Positions 1 through 9,700 of a stretch of DNA of 64,000 nucleotides are shown in pieces. The DNA lies in contig NC_088111.1 of NCBI RefSeq assembly GCF_036370855.1, forward strand, positions 18,263,501 to 18,327,500, in the 5' to 3' direction. The notes beneath the pieces were generated by a model that had not been told where the DNA came from, searched no databases, and saw nothing but the letters and a program-made list of their open reading frames with translations. Position 1 is the stretch's first letter, and every line of letters begins with the position of its first letter. Made by a program: the position numbers and the translations under genes. This stretch comes from Dromaius novaehollandiae (taxonomy: Eukaryota; Chordata; Aves; Casuariiformes; Dromaiidae).

Positions 1-306
1 CCCCTTGCATGGCCTCCAGCCTCGAATCACCTCCCCAGCCCCAAAACACCCCCACGTGGCCTTCCGACCCACGTGTGAGCCCTGTGCGGCGTCCCAGCCC
101 TGCATCACCACCCGCATCCTTGCAACATCCCAGTGTGGCCTTCCCGTGCCGTATCGCACCCCTCCCCAGCCCGAGCACCTCCACGGAGCCTCCGAGCCCC
201 ACATCACCCTCCCAGCCCCACGTCACCTCCCCAGCCCAGCGTCACCTCCCCAGGCCCAGGTCCCCCAGCCTCTGCCAGCCCTGCAGAGGGGGCATGCAGA
301 GCGCAC
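1..306 (-). other. GLIS2: GLIS2 intron 3 (partial) with short C-rich tandem motif
   Basis: This is intronic sequence after the donor at 306. At about 190-265 a degenerate 18-20 bp motif (CCCAGCCCCACGTCACCTC-like) is repeated about four times. No exon is recognisable before the window edge. Confidence 0.7.
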
Positions 307-483
307 CTTGGACCAGCGGCACACCAGCTGCTTGGGCAGGGGCAGCTCTGGCGAGAGGCGCTTCTCCTTGGGGGGCGGCAGGAAGGCGGCAGAGGGCAGG
401 TGCAGGGCCCCCCCCGCGCCCAGCGGCAGGAAGAACTGGAAGGAGCTGGGGATGCCATCGATATAGCGCAGGGACTGGAAATC
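307..483 (-). CDS. GLIS2: GLIS2 coding exon 3
   Basis: Acceptor CTGCCGCCAG|GAT and donor TCCAAG|GTGCGC on the minus strand. It holds 59 codons, beginning DFQSLRYIDG and ending KQLVCRWSK. The cysteine in the final VCRWSK is the first zinc ligand of finger 1; the rest of the finger is in the next exon, outside the window. Confidence 0.94.
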
Positions 484-1170
484 CTGGCGGCAGAGCAGAG
501 CCCGGCGGGTGGGTGACGGCACAGAGCCGCCCCGCGGCGGGGACGCCGGCCGGAGCGGCGAGGGGGGCTTCCGGCATGGCACGGCACGGCGATGCTGGCG
601 TGGGGGCACGGCCCCGCAGCCGGTTTGGGGAGGAAGGAGCCCGGAGGGCGCCCGGGGAGCCGGTGCCTGGTGCAGGAGGGCCACGCGGTGCCCCGAGGGC
701 CGCCCGCGCTCGGCCCCGGCGGCTGTACTTACGTGCGGGGTGGGGACGGGCAGGTCCCCGTTGCCCTGCCGCTCGGGTGAGAGCGAGGCGGCACCGCCGG
801 GCGACTCCACGCCCGAGGGCGGCGAGAGGCTCAGGTCCATCATGGGCACGGCGGCGAAGCGGGCGTCCCGCTTGTCGAGGAACTTGGAGTGCGCCAGGAG
901 GCCTGGGGGGGGCCGAGCGGTCATGGCCACGCTGCCCCCCACGCCGCCCCACTGCCCCCCGGCACGCGCGGCGGCCTCACCGGCTGGCGGCGAGCTGGGC
1001 GAGCCGGGCGCCCGCGGCGGGGCGGCGGCGGCGCCCTCATCGGCGCGGGGCGGCTCGCGGGGTGGGCCCCGGGGCCTGGAGCCGGCCAAGCCCCGCTCGC
1101 GCTTCTCCCTGGCGGCGCGCAGCTTGGAGATGCTCAGCTTGAGGTCCAGCGGCTCGTCCAGCGAATGCAT
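307..1170 (-). CDS. GLIS2: GLIS2, GLI-similar zinc finger protein 2, 5' partial (gene-level span, introns included)
   Basis: GLIS2 is a nuclear Kruppel-like C2H2 zinc-finger factor of the GLI/GLIS/ZIC group; loss in humans causes nephronophthisis 7. The protein opens with MHSLDEPLDLKLSISKLRAA, the highly conserved GLIS2 N-terminus. Three exons splice in frame (190, 170 and 177 nt = 179 codons). Recognisable blocks are MMDLSLSPPSG and LSPERQGNGDLP (exon 2) and DFQSLRYIDGIPSSFQFFLP and LSPELPLPKQLVCRWSK (exon 3). The last block ends just after the first cysteine of zinc finger 1. The five-finger domain and C-terminus lie beyond the left edge. An alanine/proline/arginine-rich stretch at residues about 29-63 is longer and less conserved than I expect of mammalian GLIS2. 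The start is chosen because the conserved N-terminus begins there, although the frame stays open upstream. TFAP4 lies divergently upstream, as in human. Identity is secure; the 5' UTR is inferred. Confidence 0.96.
733..902 (-). CDS. GLIS2: GLIS2 coding exon 2
   Basis: Acceptor GGCCCCCCCCAG|GC and donor CCGCAC|GTAAGT on the minus strand. The exon encodes 57 residues counting the split glycine, beginning GLLAHSKFLDKRDARF and ending DLPVPTPH in phase 0. The intron separating it from exon 1 (903-980) is only 78 nt. Confidence 0.94.
981..1170 (-). CDS. GLIS2: GLIS2 coding exon 1
   Basis: ATG at 1170-1168. The exon encodes residues 1-63 plus the first base of a glycine codon (phase 1). The donor reads GCCG|GTGAGG on the minus strand. 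A pyrimidine-rich acceptor ending CCCCGCAG at 1213-1214 suggests that the exon starts at 1212 with a 42-nt stretch of 5' UTR, so the promoter would lie further upstream. Confidence 0.94.
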
Positions 1171-1212
1171 GGCGCCGGCGGCGCTGCCGGGGCCGCGGGC
1201 CGGCCGGGCGGG

Positions 1213-2798
1213 CTGCGGGGCGCAAGCAGAGGGAAGGAGCCGGTGAGCGGCGCCGCTCGAGGCATCGGCCCCCGGCGGTGCCCGGACGCGCCAGCCGCGG
1301 GCCCCCCCGGCCTGGCGCGGGCTCAAGGCCGAGCGGGGCGCAGCGGCTGCGGGCGAAGGGCAGGGCGCGGGGCTGCCCATGGGGCGGGAGCGCTCGGCCC
1401 TGCCCGCCGCCCGGGCCCGCACCCCGCGCCGAGGACGCCGATGGGGCCCTCCGCGCGTCGCCACCCCCGGGGCCGCCCCGGCCCGGCCCCTCAGCCGATT
1501 ACCAAACCCCGCCGGGAATTGCCAAATCCCCCCCGCGCCACCGAGCACTCGGGGGCCGCGTGGCCCCTCCGGCCGCCGTGGGCGCGGGAGGCCTGCGAGC
1601 CCCCGGCCCCCGCCACGGCGCCGGGCACCCCGGCCCCAGGGGCAGCGGAGGGCGGGGGCGGGCCGCCAGCCCCCCCCCCACGGCGAGCCGGGCGGCCGCG
1701 CCGCCGTCCCCTGCCCCGGGAGGCGGAAGGGCTCTGCGGCCGCCGAGCCTGGCGCGCTTCCTCTCCCCTCCCCGCCGGGGCCCCTTTCCCCGCCGTGCCA
1801 ACGCCGCCGCCTGCCAGGGCCGGGCGGGGGGCTGCCGGCGGCGCGGCGCGGCCGCAGCTGCCTTGCCCCGACTCGGTTTCCCCCAGGACGCGGTGGGGCG
1901 CCCCGAGCCCCCCCTCGCCGGGGCCCATCTGCAGCCCCCGGGGCCGCGGCCAGCCGCTCTGTGGAAACCTGCCACCTCTCGCGGCCCGCTCGTCCCTCTC
2001 TCTGACCCCCGAGAGGAAGGCGGGGGGGATGCCCCCACCCAGCTCGGCCCCCCCGCCCAGCCCAAACTGCAACGGCCCCACGCCAGCCCCGCCACGACTA
2101 CGCCAGGAGGCGGCTGAGAACGGCAAACTCGTTGCAGGAGTGAGCTCCCAGCCAGCGCGGGGCCAGAGCCCCGCAGGCGGCAGCCCCGGACGTGCCTCCC
2201 GCGGCAAGGCGGGGGGCTCCCCCCATCCCCCTGCCCCGCGGGAGCTGCGCCCCGAACCTGGGGTGAGGCGGGGGGGCCGCGGCGCCCCCCCTCCCTTCCG
2301 CTCCCACGTGGGGCGGTGATGGCAGAGCAGGCGCCAGCCCCCGCGGGGCCCCTCGTCCGGGGCCGCCCACGGGCACGGGGCCCGGCGCGGGCGGGAAGCG
2401 GTGCCGCCGCGGGGGGCACCTGCGCGGCAGGGGGCGGCGGGGCCCGTGTCCCCCCCGGCCGGGGCGGCCACCTCCCGGCGCTGGCGGGGGGCCAGCCCGG
2501 CTCAGACGCCGAGGAATGCGGAGGAGCCGCGCGGGGGGTGGCGGGGGCCCGGCCGCAGGCAGGGACGGGCAGCGGGGAGACCCAGCCCGCGTCCCCCCCC
2601 CACGGGGCCGGCCCGGGGGCGTGATGGCGGCGGCACGGCGGGTCCCTCGGGGTCGCGCGCCCAGGCGCCCGGGGGGCCAGTGAGGTGGGGGGCACGGGCC
2701 GCTCCGGCCGCCGGGGCCCCACTGCTGTGGGCACCGTGGCGCCCGTCCTGCCACCCCACTGGCACCCGTGGGCACCGGGCTGCCCCATGTCCCTATGA
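1213..2798. other. GC-rich GLIS2 upstream sequence, no gene seen
   Basis: Extremely G+C- and CpG-rich. The long open frames on both strands are low-complexity Pro/Ala/Gly/Arg translations produced by the lack of A/T-rich stop codons. No conserved protein block, RNA gene or mobile element is recognised. It is probably a GLIS2 5' intron and/or CpG island shore. Confidence 0.6.
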
Positions 2799-3240
2799 CC
2801 TGCCCTATAGCAGGGTCCCTGCCCCAAGTCCCCATGGCCCTACAGCCTGCCCCATAGAGGGGTCCCTGTCCTGAGCCCCTCGTGGCCCTACAGCCTGCCC
2901 CATAGCAAGGTCCTTGCCCTGAGGCCCCAAGGCCCTCGGGCCTGCCCCATAGCAGGGTCCCTGCCTGGAGTCCCCATAGCCCTACAGACTGCCCCATGGC
3001 AGGGTCATTGCCCTGAGGCCCCCACAGCCCTAGGGCCTGCCCCATAGCAGGGTCCCTGCCCCAAGTCCCCATGGCCATAGGGCCTGCCCCATAGCGGGGT
3101 TTCCGCCCTGAGCCCCCACAACCCATGGGCCTGCCCCTTAGAGGGGTCCCTGTCCTGAGCCCCCATGGCCCTGGAGCCTGCCCCATAGCAGAGTCCCTAC
3201 ATCAAGCCCATCGCCCTGGGTCCTGCCCCATGTGCCCCAC
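2799..3240. repeat. Minisatellite, about 47-bp period, about 9.5 copies
   Basis: Unit starts (CCTGCCCCATAG or close variants) fall at 2799, 2846, 2894, 2941, 2988, 3036, 3083, 3130, 3177 and 3222, so the spacing is 47-48 bp except a last step of 45. Each unit reads roughly CCTGCCCCATAGCAGGGTCC, then CTGCCC.GAGTCCCCATGGCC, then CTACAG. It lies upstream of GLIS2. The reverse strand gives the core ATGGGGCAGG, shared with two other tandem arrays in this window. Confidence 0.9.
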
Positions 3241-6200
3241 GGCTCGTGAGCTCCAACCAACCCTGCCATGCGCAGCCCCACGGCCCAGCGCACAGCTCTA
3301 GTGTGGGGGACGGATGGACGCACAGATGCTGCACAGACGGATGGACGAAAGAAGATGGGGGGGGCAACGCACCCAATGCCCCGACATCTCCCCACCTGGG
3401 CCTGGCCGAGGGAGGGGGCCGGGAGGCGGGCAGGCCGCCCGGGGGTCGCGCACCGGCGGGGGCCACGGGCTGGGGGCCGCTGCCGGCTCTGCGTGGCGGC
3501 GCCCCACGGGGCAGCGCGCGGAGGCGGCCCAGGGGACGGGCGCAGCCCCGTTCTATTTAAAACACTTTAAAAAGTTTATTTAGCCATTTCCTCTTCCTGC
3601 CAACAAGACGCAGCGCTTCGGCCGCCCCCTCCCGCGCCCCCCGGCCGCAGGGGGCCCCGGAGCGCCCCGCGACCCCTGGCCCACGCCGCCGTGGGGCAGC
3701 CAGGCTCGGCTCCCGGGGGACGGGGGTCCTGCAAGCCCTGTGCCGCCCGGGCCACGCAGGGTGGGCGTCGCGGGCGCGCCGGGGCCCCACGGCGGATTCC
3801 TGAGCGGCCCCGGGGAGCCGGCCCGGGTGGGGCCGGTGGGAAACGGCCTCCAGCCGCTGACGAAATGGCTCCCGCCAGCGAGCGAGCGGGCCGGCGGCTG
3901 CCAAACCAAACGGCCCCGCGGCCCAGCAGCTCCTGGGAACGGGCCCTCCCCGGGGCCCCCGCCTCGCCGCGACGGGCACCGGCGCCCCGGCGCTGCCCGC
4001 GGCGGCTGCAGCGGAGGGGTGGGCACCCCCCCGGCAGGCTGGCCGGCCCCCAAGGCCACCCCGAAACAGCCCCGGGCCAGCGTAACGCAGGACGCGCCGG
4101 GGTCGGCAGCCTCCTCGCCTCGCCCACCGTGGCCTGCTCGACCAGCATGGCGAGCGGGCGGCCTGGGGACGTGCTGTGCCCAGAGCATCCCCGGCGCTGC
4201 CGTACCCGGGGACACCCTCCCCTCTCCGACGGCACCCGGGGCCCTTCTCACAGCCGGGGCAGCGCCCGCAAGCAGAGCCCCGACACGCTCAGGACACCGG
4301 GCCCCGAGGCGAGCACGGCCCCGGGCACGGCGCGACCGCGCTCCTCCGACACAGCAGGCACCGTGCCGCATCCTGCCCCCCGGCCCGTCCGCGGCGGGGC
4401 GGCAAAGGGGCAGGGGGGCCGGCCGCCCCCCGGGCCAGCCGCACCGCCAGGGCCCGGCAGCTGGCCGGCAGCCGGGGAACAGCAAACAGCTCTGAGCTCA
4501 GTTGTGCTGTGCAAATACCATTAAGCGGCGGCGCGGCGAGGCCCCCCCTCCCGCGGGCACGCTTAACCCCTTCCTGCGCCCGCCGGGCCGGCAGGCGGGG
4601 CGGGGGGCCGGCGGTGGGTGCCGCCGCGAGCCAGCGCGGCCCCGGCTACCCGCGGGGCCGCCCGACGGCCCCCCACGCGCCCCCCGCTCGGGGGCTGGCC
4701 TGGTGGGAGCTGCCGGCGGTGCGGGGGCCCCTCGCCGGCCCCCGCGGCGGCAGCCTGGCCGGCCCCTGTGCAAGGCCCCTGCCCTGTGCCGCCTCCTCCC
4801 CCGGCGGCCTCTCCTGCCCGCCGGCACACCAGCCAGGCGCTGGCAACCCCCGTCCCCGCCGCCGCTTCCCCTCGCAGCCCCGGCCGGGCTGGGACGTCAG
4901 CGCGGGGCCCGCGCCCGAGCCCCAACGCCGGCGCGGCCCTTCGCCCGCTCCCGGGAAGCGCCTCGCGCCCCAGCCCGCGGCGGGGAGGGATGCCAGGCCC
5001 GGGGCGAGGCAGCGGCTGCGGAGCGCCCGCGCCGGGGCCGCCCTGCTCTGCGGCACGGCGGGGGCCCCTCTCCCCCCCCGGGCCTCCGCCTGCCCCGGCC
5101 CTGGGAAAGGGACGTGCTGAAAAAGATAGAGCGGCGTCCCGAGCGTTTCACCTGGGCTCCTGCCAAGGGGAGCGCGCCCAGCCCCGAGCCGTCTGCGGAG
5201 CCGCAGCTGCGACGTGAAACCGGCCAGAAATAGCAAGAGCGAGGGGAGAGCGGGAACACGCAGGAGGTGCAGGGACTGTCCTCAGCGCCTGCCGATGCGC
5301 CCGGGTGCGGGGGGGGGGGGGGCGCGGGGGAGCCGGGCAGAGATTTCCCGAGAGCCGATTAATCTGCGGATTAGACGCGGCGAGGAACATCGAGGATGGC
5401 ACGGTGCAGGGGGAGCCCCCGCGGGGATCCCGGGCGCCGCGCCGGGCAGAGAGGGGCTGGCGACCGGGCCCGAGGCCGCGCGGGGACGAGCCGGGGCGGG
5501 GGCTAACGCCGATGCGGGAGATCGTCTGCTGCTGCAGACACCCGGGGGAAAGGGGCGGGCTGGGCTCGGCCCCCCCTCGCCGCCGCTGCCTCGCCAGCGC
5601 TTGGCACGACCGGCGGCAAGGCGGGCTGGGCGCAAGGGCGGCCCGGGAGCGCAGGCAGCAGCAGGGAGCCCACGGGCCCGGACCCCTTGCAACAGGCACA
5701 GCGTCGCAGGACGCATCCCCGCCGCACTGCCAGCGGCTCCCCGGTCCGCACAGCTGCCACCTGCCTGCCTCGCGTGCCCCCTCCGACGGCGGGTCCCCCC
5801 GGCGTCCCGTCAGCCACCACCGGCCCCTGCTCTTCCCCATCCTGTTGCACCCCCATTCCCGGCAGTGCCAGCACTCAGCATCACCTCCGAGAAGGCCAGT
5901 AGCCCACGGGTGTTCACCAGCGCGTGAGCCCGCTCGCTGCCCACAGCTTGGGTGACCGCTCTCTGCTCCCGCTGCCGGGCGCCAGCGCCCATCCCCACTC
6001 CTCCTCGCCAGCCTCTCGCGCCCGCTGCCCCGTGCCGCGGCCTGACGCCCAAAGGCTTCCCCACTCAGACACGGCCGTGGCTCCATCCCACGGTCCGTGA
6101 GCCCTGGCTGGTGCCACCGGCTGCCCCCGGGGACCCCGTGCCCCAGGCTCGGAGATGCCACGTGGTCCCCAGTTGCAGCACAGGGCCCAGAGAGGCCAGT

Positions 6201-7599
6201 GGGCCCTGGGTGTCCCGATCCAGCCGGGAAAGCCCATCCCCCTGCAGCCACACACCTAACACGCGGCTGAGCAAGCACTGCGAGAAGGGCCCAGACCCTG
6301 GCACGCCGGCCCCAGGAGCATCATGCGCCGGTGGCCGGAGGCAAGGAGCTGCGGGGCTTTGCTAGCCAGCGCTGGGCACGGGGCCAGCAACGAGCGGCTC
6401 CTCGGGGCCCTTGGCTGCCAGGCCCCTGCCGCAGGCTCTGCCCTGCGCCGCCCGCCGAGCCACGCTGCTCTCCCCATGCTGGGATTGGGGCTGCCCGGCT
6501 GGCTGCGCCCAGCGCGGGGGCGTCCCAGGGCAGGCGAGCAGCCAGAGGCTGCGAGCAGGGCGCCCCACGGGCACAGGCTGGCCCCCAGTGCCCTGCCACC
6601 CCCTGCGGAGGGGACGCTCCCAAAATCACTGCTGAGGCGCCGCACAGAGGGAGGGGGCCAGCGACCTCCCCCCGGCCGGCCGCGGGGGCTCTATCCTGCA
6701 GCGCCGGTGGTGCACACATCCATACAGCACCTTGCACGCCAGCAACGCGCCCCGGCGGCTCGCTCGGCGTGGGAACCGTCCGGGTAGGGATGCGGCTGAA
6801 CGGCGCCAGGACCAGGCGCACGGCCGGTCCCGGATCCTCCCGCGCGTTAAAGCTCAGCGGCACCTGGGTTACGCTGCCGCAAGAACCAAGCGCCCGCACC
6901 GCTGCTGGAGGGGGCTGGGCTGGGTGCCGGGCGAGCCCACGGGCTGGCGGGCCCTGGAGCGGCCGTGGCAGGGCGAGGGCAGCGCGGGCATCCCGCGGGC
7001 ACCGGGACGGTGGGGCGAGGCGCCACAGGGGCCTCCTCCCGGGGACGGCACGCGAGGTCAGGAACGAGCCCCTGCGCCAGCGCCCGGGGCTGCGACGGCG
7101 GGGATGTTTTGCACAAGCGGGTCAGGCGCTCAGCACCCCCAGCCCTTACAACCCCACCGCTCCCACTGTCACTGAATTCGGCCCCTAAGGGGACGTGGGG
7201 GGTCCGGGGGGATCCAGGCCAGGCACAGCTCCCCACATCTCTCCTTGCAAATGTAGCCCAGGCTTTGCCATCCTGGTCCGCATCCCACCGGTGCAATCTG
7301 GCCGCCGCGTGGTGGGCTCCCTCGGGAGCTCCCCGTCGGCCCGCGCCAGGCGCGTGGTGCTGCGGCGGGGAAGACCGCAGCACGGCGGGACGTTGGGGGC
7401 TGAAGGTGGGAGCACGCACCGGGGCAGGCACCAGGAGCGGTTGAGAGGGTGTTTCCCGGGCGCGCACTCGCCTGCTCCGGCCCCGACTCTCGCGCCGCCT
7501 TCCCTGCCGCATCCGTCGCTGCCCCGCGTCCCAGGTGATGGGGACAACAGGTGACCGCCAGCACGCGGCCACGGGGTACAGCAAAAAAGCGCGCTTTGC
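3241..7599. other. GC-rich intergenic/upstream interval, no gene seen
   Basis: Apart from the A/T island at 3551-3595, this is G+C-rich sequence without recognisable coding, RNA or transposon content. A 14-base G run lies at 5309-5322. Homeodomain-type GATTAATC and GGATTA motifs lie at 5357-5373. The frames over 150 aa here are compositional. Confidence 0.55.
3575..3580 (-). other. Isolated AATAAA poly(A) signal on the minus strand
   Basis: A 45-bp A/T-rich island (about 3551-3595) stands out in DNA of more than 70% GC. On the minus strand it reads TTGGCAG followed by GAAGAGGAAATGGCTAAATAA, that is, a possible splice acceptor, a stop codon overlapping AATAAA, then T-rich sequence. It may mark the 3' end of an unrecognised minus-strand transcript upstream of GLIS2. 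No protein family is recognised in the frame above it. Confidence 0.3.
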
Positions 7600-9700
7600 T
7601 CCTCTGCGCTCGGCTCAGAAAACGCAGGGAAACTTCGGCATCTCCCCGTGGGGAGCTGGCACCCCTGGCCCGGCAGCACCCGGCGCAGGGCCACCGAGGC
7701 TGCCGCCCCTGCGGCAGGCGGTTCGGCCGAAGCCGAGGGGACGGCGCGGCGGGCAGAGCCGCCAAGCACGTCCCAGGCCTCAGCCGCCCGCCGGGGAACC
7801 AAGGTCAGGACGGCCGCTCCGCCGGGCGCCGCGCCACCGGCGACCCCCCGGGGCCTGGCTTTGCCGAGGAGCAGGCGACAGCCGCCGCCGCGAGGCAGGA
7901 GCCGGCGGCAGAGGGACGCTGGGGTCCCCGGCGTCGAGCGAGCGGGGCCATGGGCTGCACCGGCGGGTTGCAGCGCCGGGGTGCCGGCAGCCCCCGCCAC
8001 AGCCCCCCGGCCCCCGCGGTGGCTCCCCTCGCTGCTCCGGCACTCAGCGCCGCGCTCCATCCGATTCCTCGCCAGCCACCGGAGCCGGTCGTCCCCACGC
8101 CTCCCCGGCTGCAGCGGCCCCCCCGGCCCCGGCGCTCCCCGGGGCCGGCAGGTGCCAAGCGGAGGACGCAGCCCGGCTCCCCGCAGCCCCGGCCCCCCCG
8201 GGGGGCCCCCGGCGGCAGCGCCTCTCCTCCCGCCGCCCCCCCCGCCGAGCCCCGGGGATGCGGGCAGAGCTCGGCGCCCGCGGCCCCGCTCCCCGCCGGC
8301 ACCCCGGGGTGGGGGGGGGCTCCCGGCGCGGGGGAGGGACGGCGGCACCGGCGCTCCCCGGCTCGCGCTGCGGCCCCGCTCCCCAAGCGGCAGCGCCGGG
8401 GCAGGCGGCGGGGGGGGAGCGAAACTTCCCGGGGGGCGGCCGGGGGCCCCCCCTCCGCGGCGCAGCGGGGCCCCCGCCGCCCCCCGCCGCCAGCATCCCC
8501 CGGCGGCCGCGGCGGCGCCACAAAGAGCCGGGAGGGGCCCCGGCGCGATCGCCTACCTGCGGGCGGCGGCGGCGCGGCGGCGGCGGGGCTCAGCGCCGGC
8601 GGCGGCTCCGCGGGGCCGGGGCGGGGGCCGGGGCGGCGCGGCGGAGCGGGCCCCCCCGCCGACGGGACGCCTCGCCGCTCCGCCACATCTGCAGGCGCGG
8701 GGCCGCCTCTGGCGGCGGGGCCGGGGCCGGGGGCGGGCGGGGGCGGCGGCGGGGCCCCCCCGGCGGCGGGCGGGGGCGGCTCCCGGGGCGGCGCGGCGCG
8801 GGGGGGCGGCGGCGGCGGCGGCTCTGCCCGCCGTGATTTATGGCCGCCCTGCGGAGCGCCCCGCTAGGACCGGCCCCGCTCGGCCGCGGCCCCAGCCTCC
8901 ATTCGCGGGCGGGGAGCTGAGCGCATGCCCGGGCCGGCCCCTCCGCCGGGCGGGGGGCCCCGGGGGGCGGGGGGGCAGCGCCGGGCGGGGGGGGGACCGG
9001 CGCCCCGCGGCGCACGGGGGCGGCGGCGACTCCCGGCGGGCCCGGGGGGGGGGCTCTCGCGGCCCCCGGCGGGGCAGCGCGGACGCGGGGCGCCCCGCAA
9101 GGTCACGCCCGCCGCCGCCCCGGCACAGGCGATGCGGCAGAGCCGAGCCGTCCCCGCGGCCGCATCCCCCCCTCCCCGCGCCGCCCGGGCCCCGCCCGCC
9201 CTCGGCCCCCCCGGGCGCCGGATGCCGGCGGAGGGGGAGCCCCGGGGGTCCCCGCGGGGGCGGGGGGGCCCGGCCGGGGCGCAGGAAGCTGGGTCGCGCG
9301 CACCGGATCTTCCCTTTCCGGTGCCCCCCCCCGGGGCCTTTTCCCGGGAGGGACCCGGTCTGCTCCGGGAGGGGCGGCCGGGGGGTGGGGGTGGGGATCC
9401 CCCTCCCCGCAGGAGCGGCGTGACGTCACGGAGCGGGACTGGCGTCACGGCTGGCAGGGGCCTCCCTCATGACGTCACCTGCCCGCCGGGAGCGGGGGGG
9501 GGGGGGGGGCGGCGGCCGGGAGCCGCCCCGACGGGGCGGGCGGGGGTTGTCCCGGGGCGCCGGGGCCGCGGCTCCTTCCGGAGGCAGGATGTGGCGGGCA
9601 GGCCCGGATGCTGGAGCCGTGACCGGCTGGAAACTCCCTCCCGGGGCCGGGCGGGGGCGGGGGCAGCCGGGCCGCCCGGGGGCACCTGGCGCCCTGCCCG
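7600..9700. promoter_or_regulatory. Large CpG island, candidate GLIS2 promoter/leader exon
   Basis: This is the most CpG-dense block of the window, with many GC boxes and CGG runs. On the minus strand GCAG|GTAGGC (exon end at 8557) is a good splice donor that would fit a noncoding GLIS2 first exon, about 7.4 kb upstream of the acceptor at 1213. A 16-base G run lies at 9494-9509. Promoter assignment is inference; no TATA box is evident. Confidence 0.4.
9421..9477. promoter_or_regulatory. Cluster of cAMP-response elements (CREB/ATF sites)
   Basis: There are two perfect palindromic TGACGTCA sites (9421-9428 and 9470-9477). Between them TGGCGTCA (9440-9447) has one mismatch. They sit at the edge of the CpG island, a setting typical of CREB/ATF-bound promoters. 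Confidence 0.6.

Noticed and set aside
889-2319. Long open frames (up to 476 codons) on both strands of the GLIS2 upstream region
   Set aside because: Low-complexity Pro/Ala/Gly/Arg translations in DNA of more than 75% GC, overlapping in several frames; explained by the scarcity of stop codons.
7535-9423. Frames of 430-590 codons across the CpG island
   Set aside because: Same composition artefact; no conserved motif, and they overlap each other on both strands.
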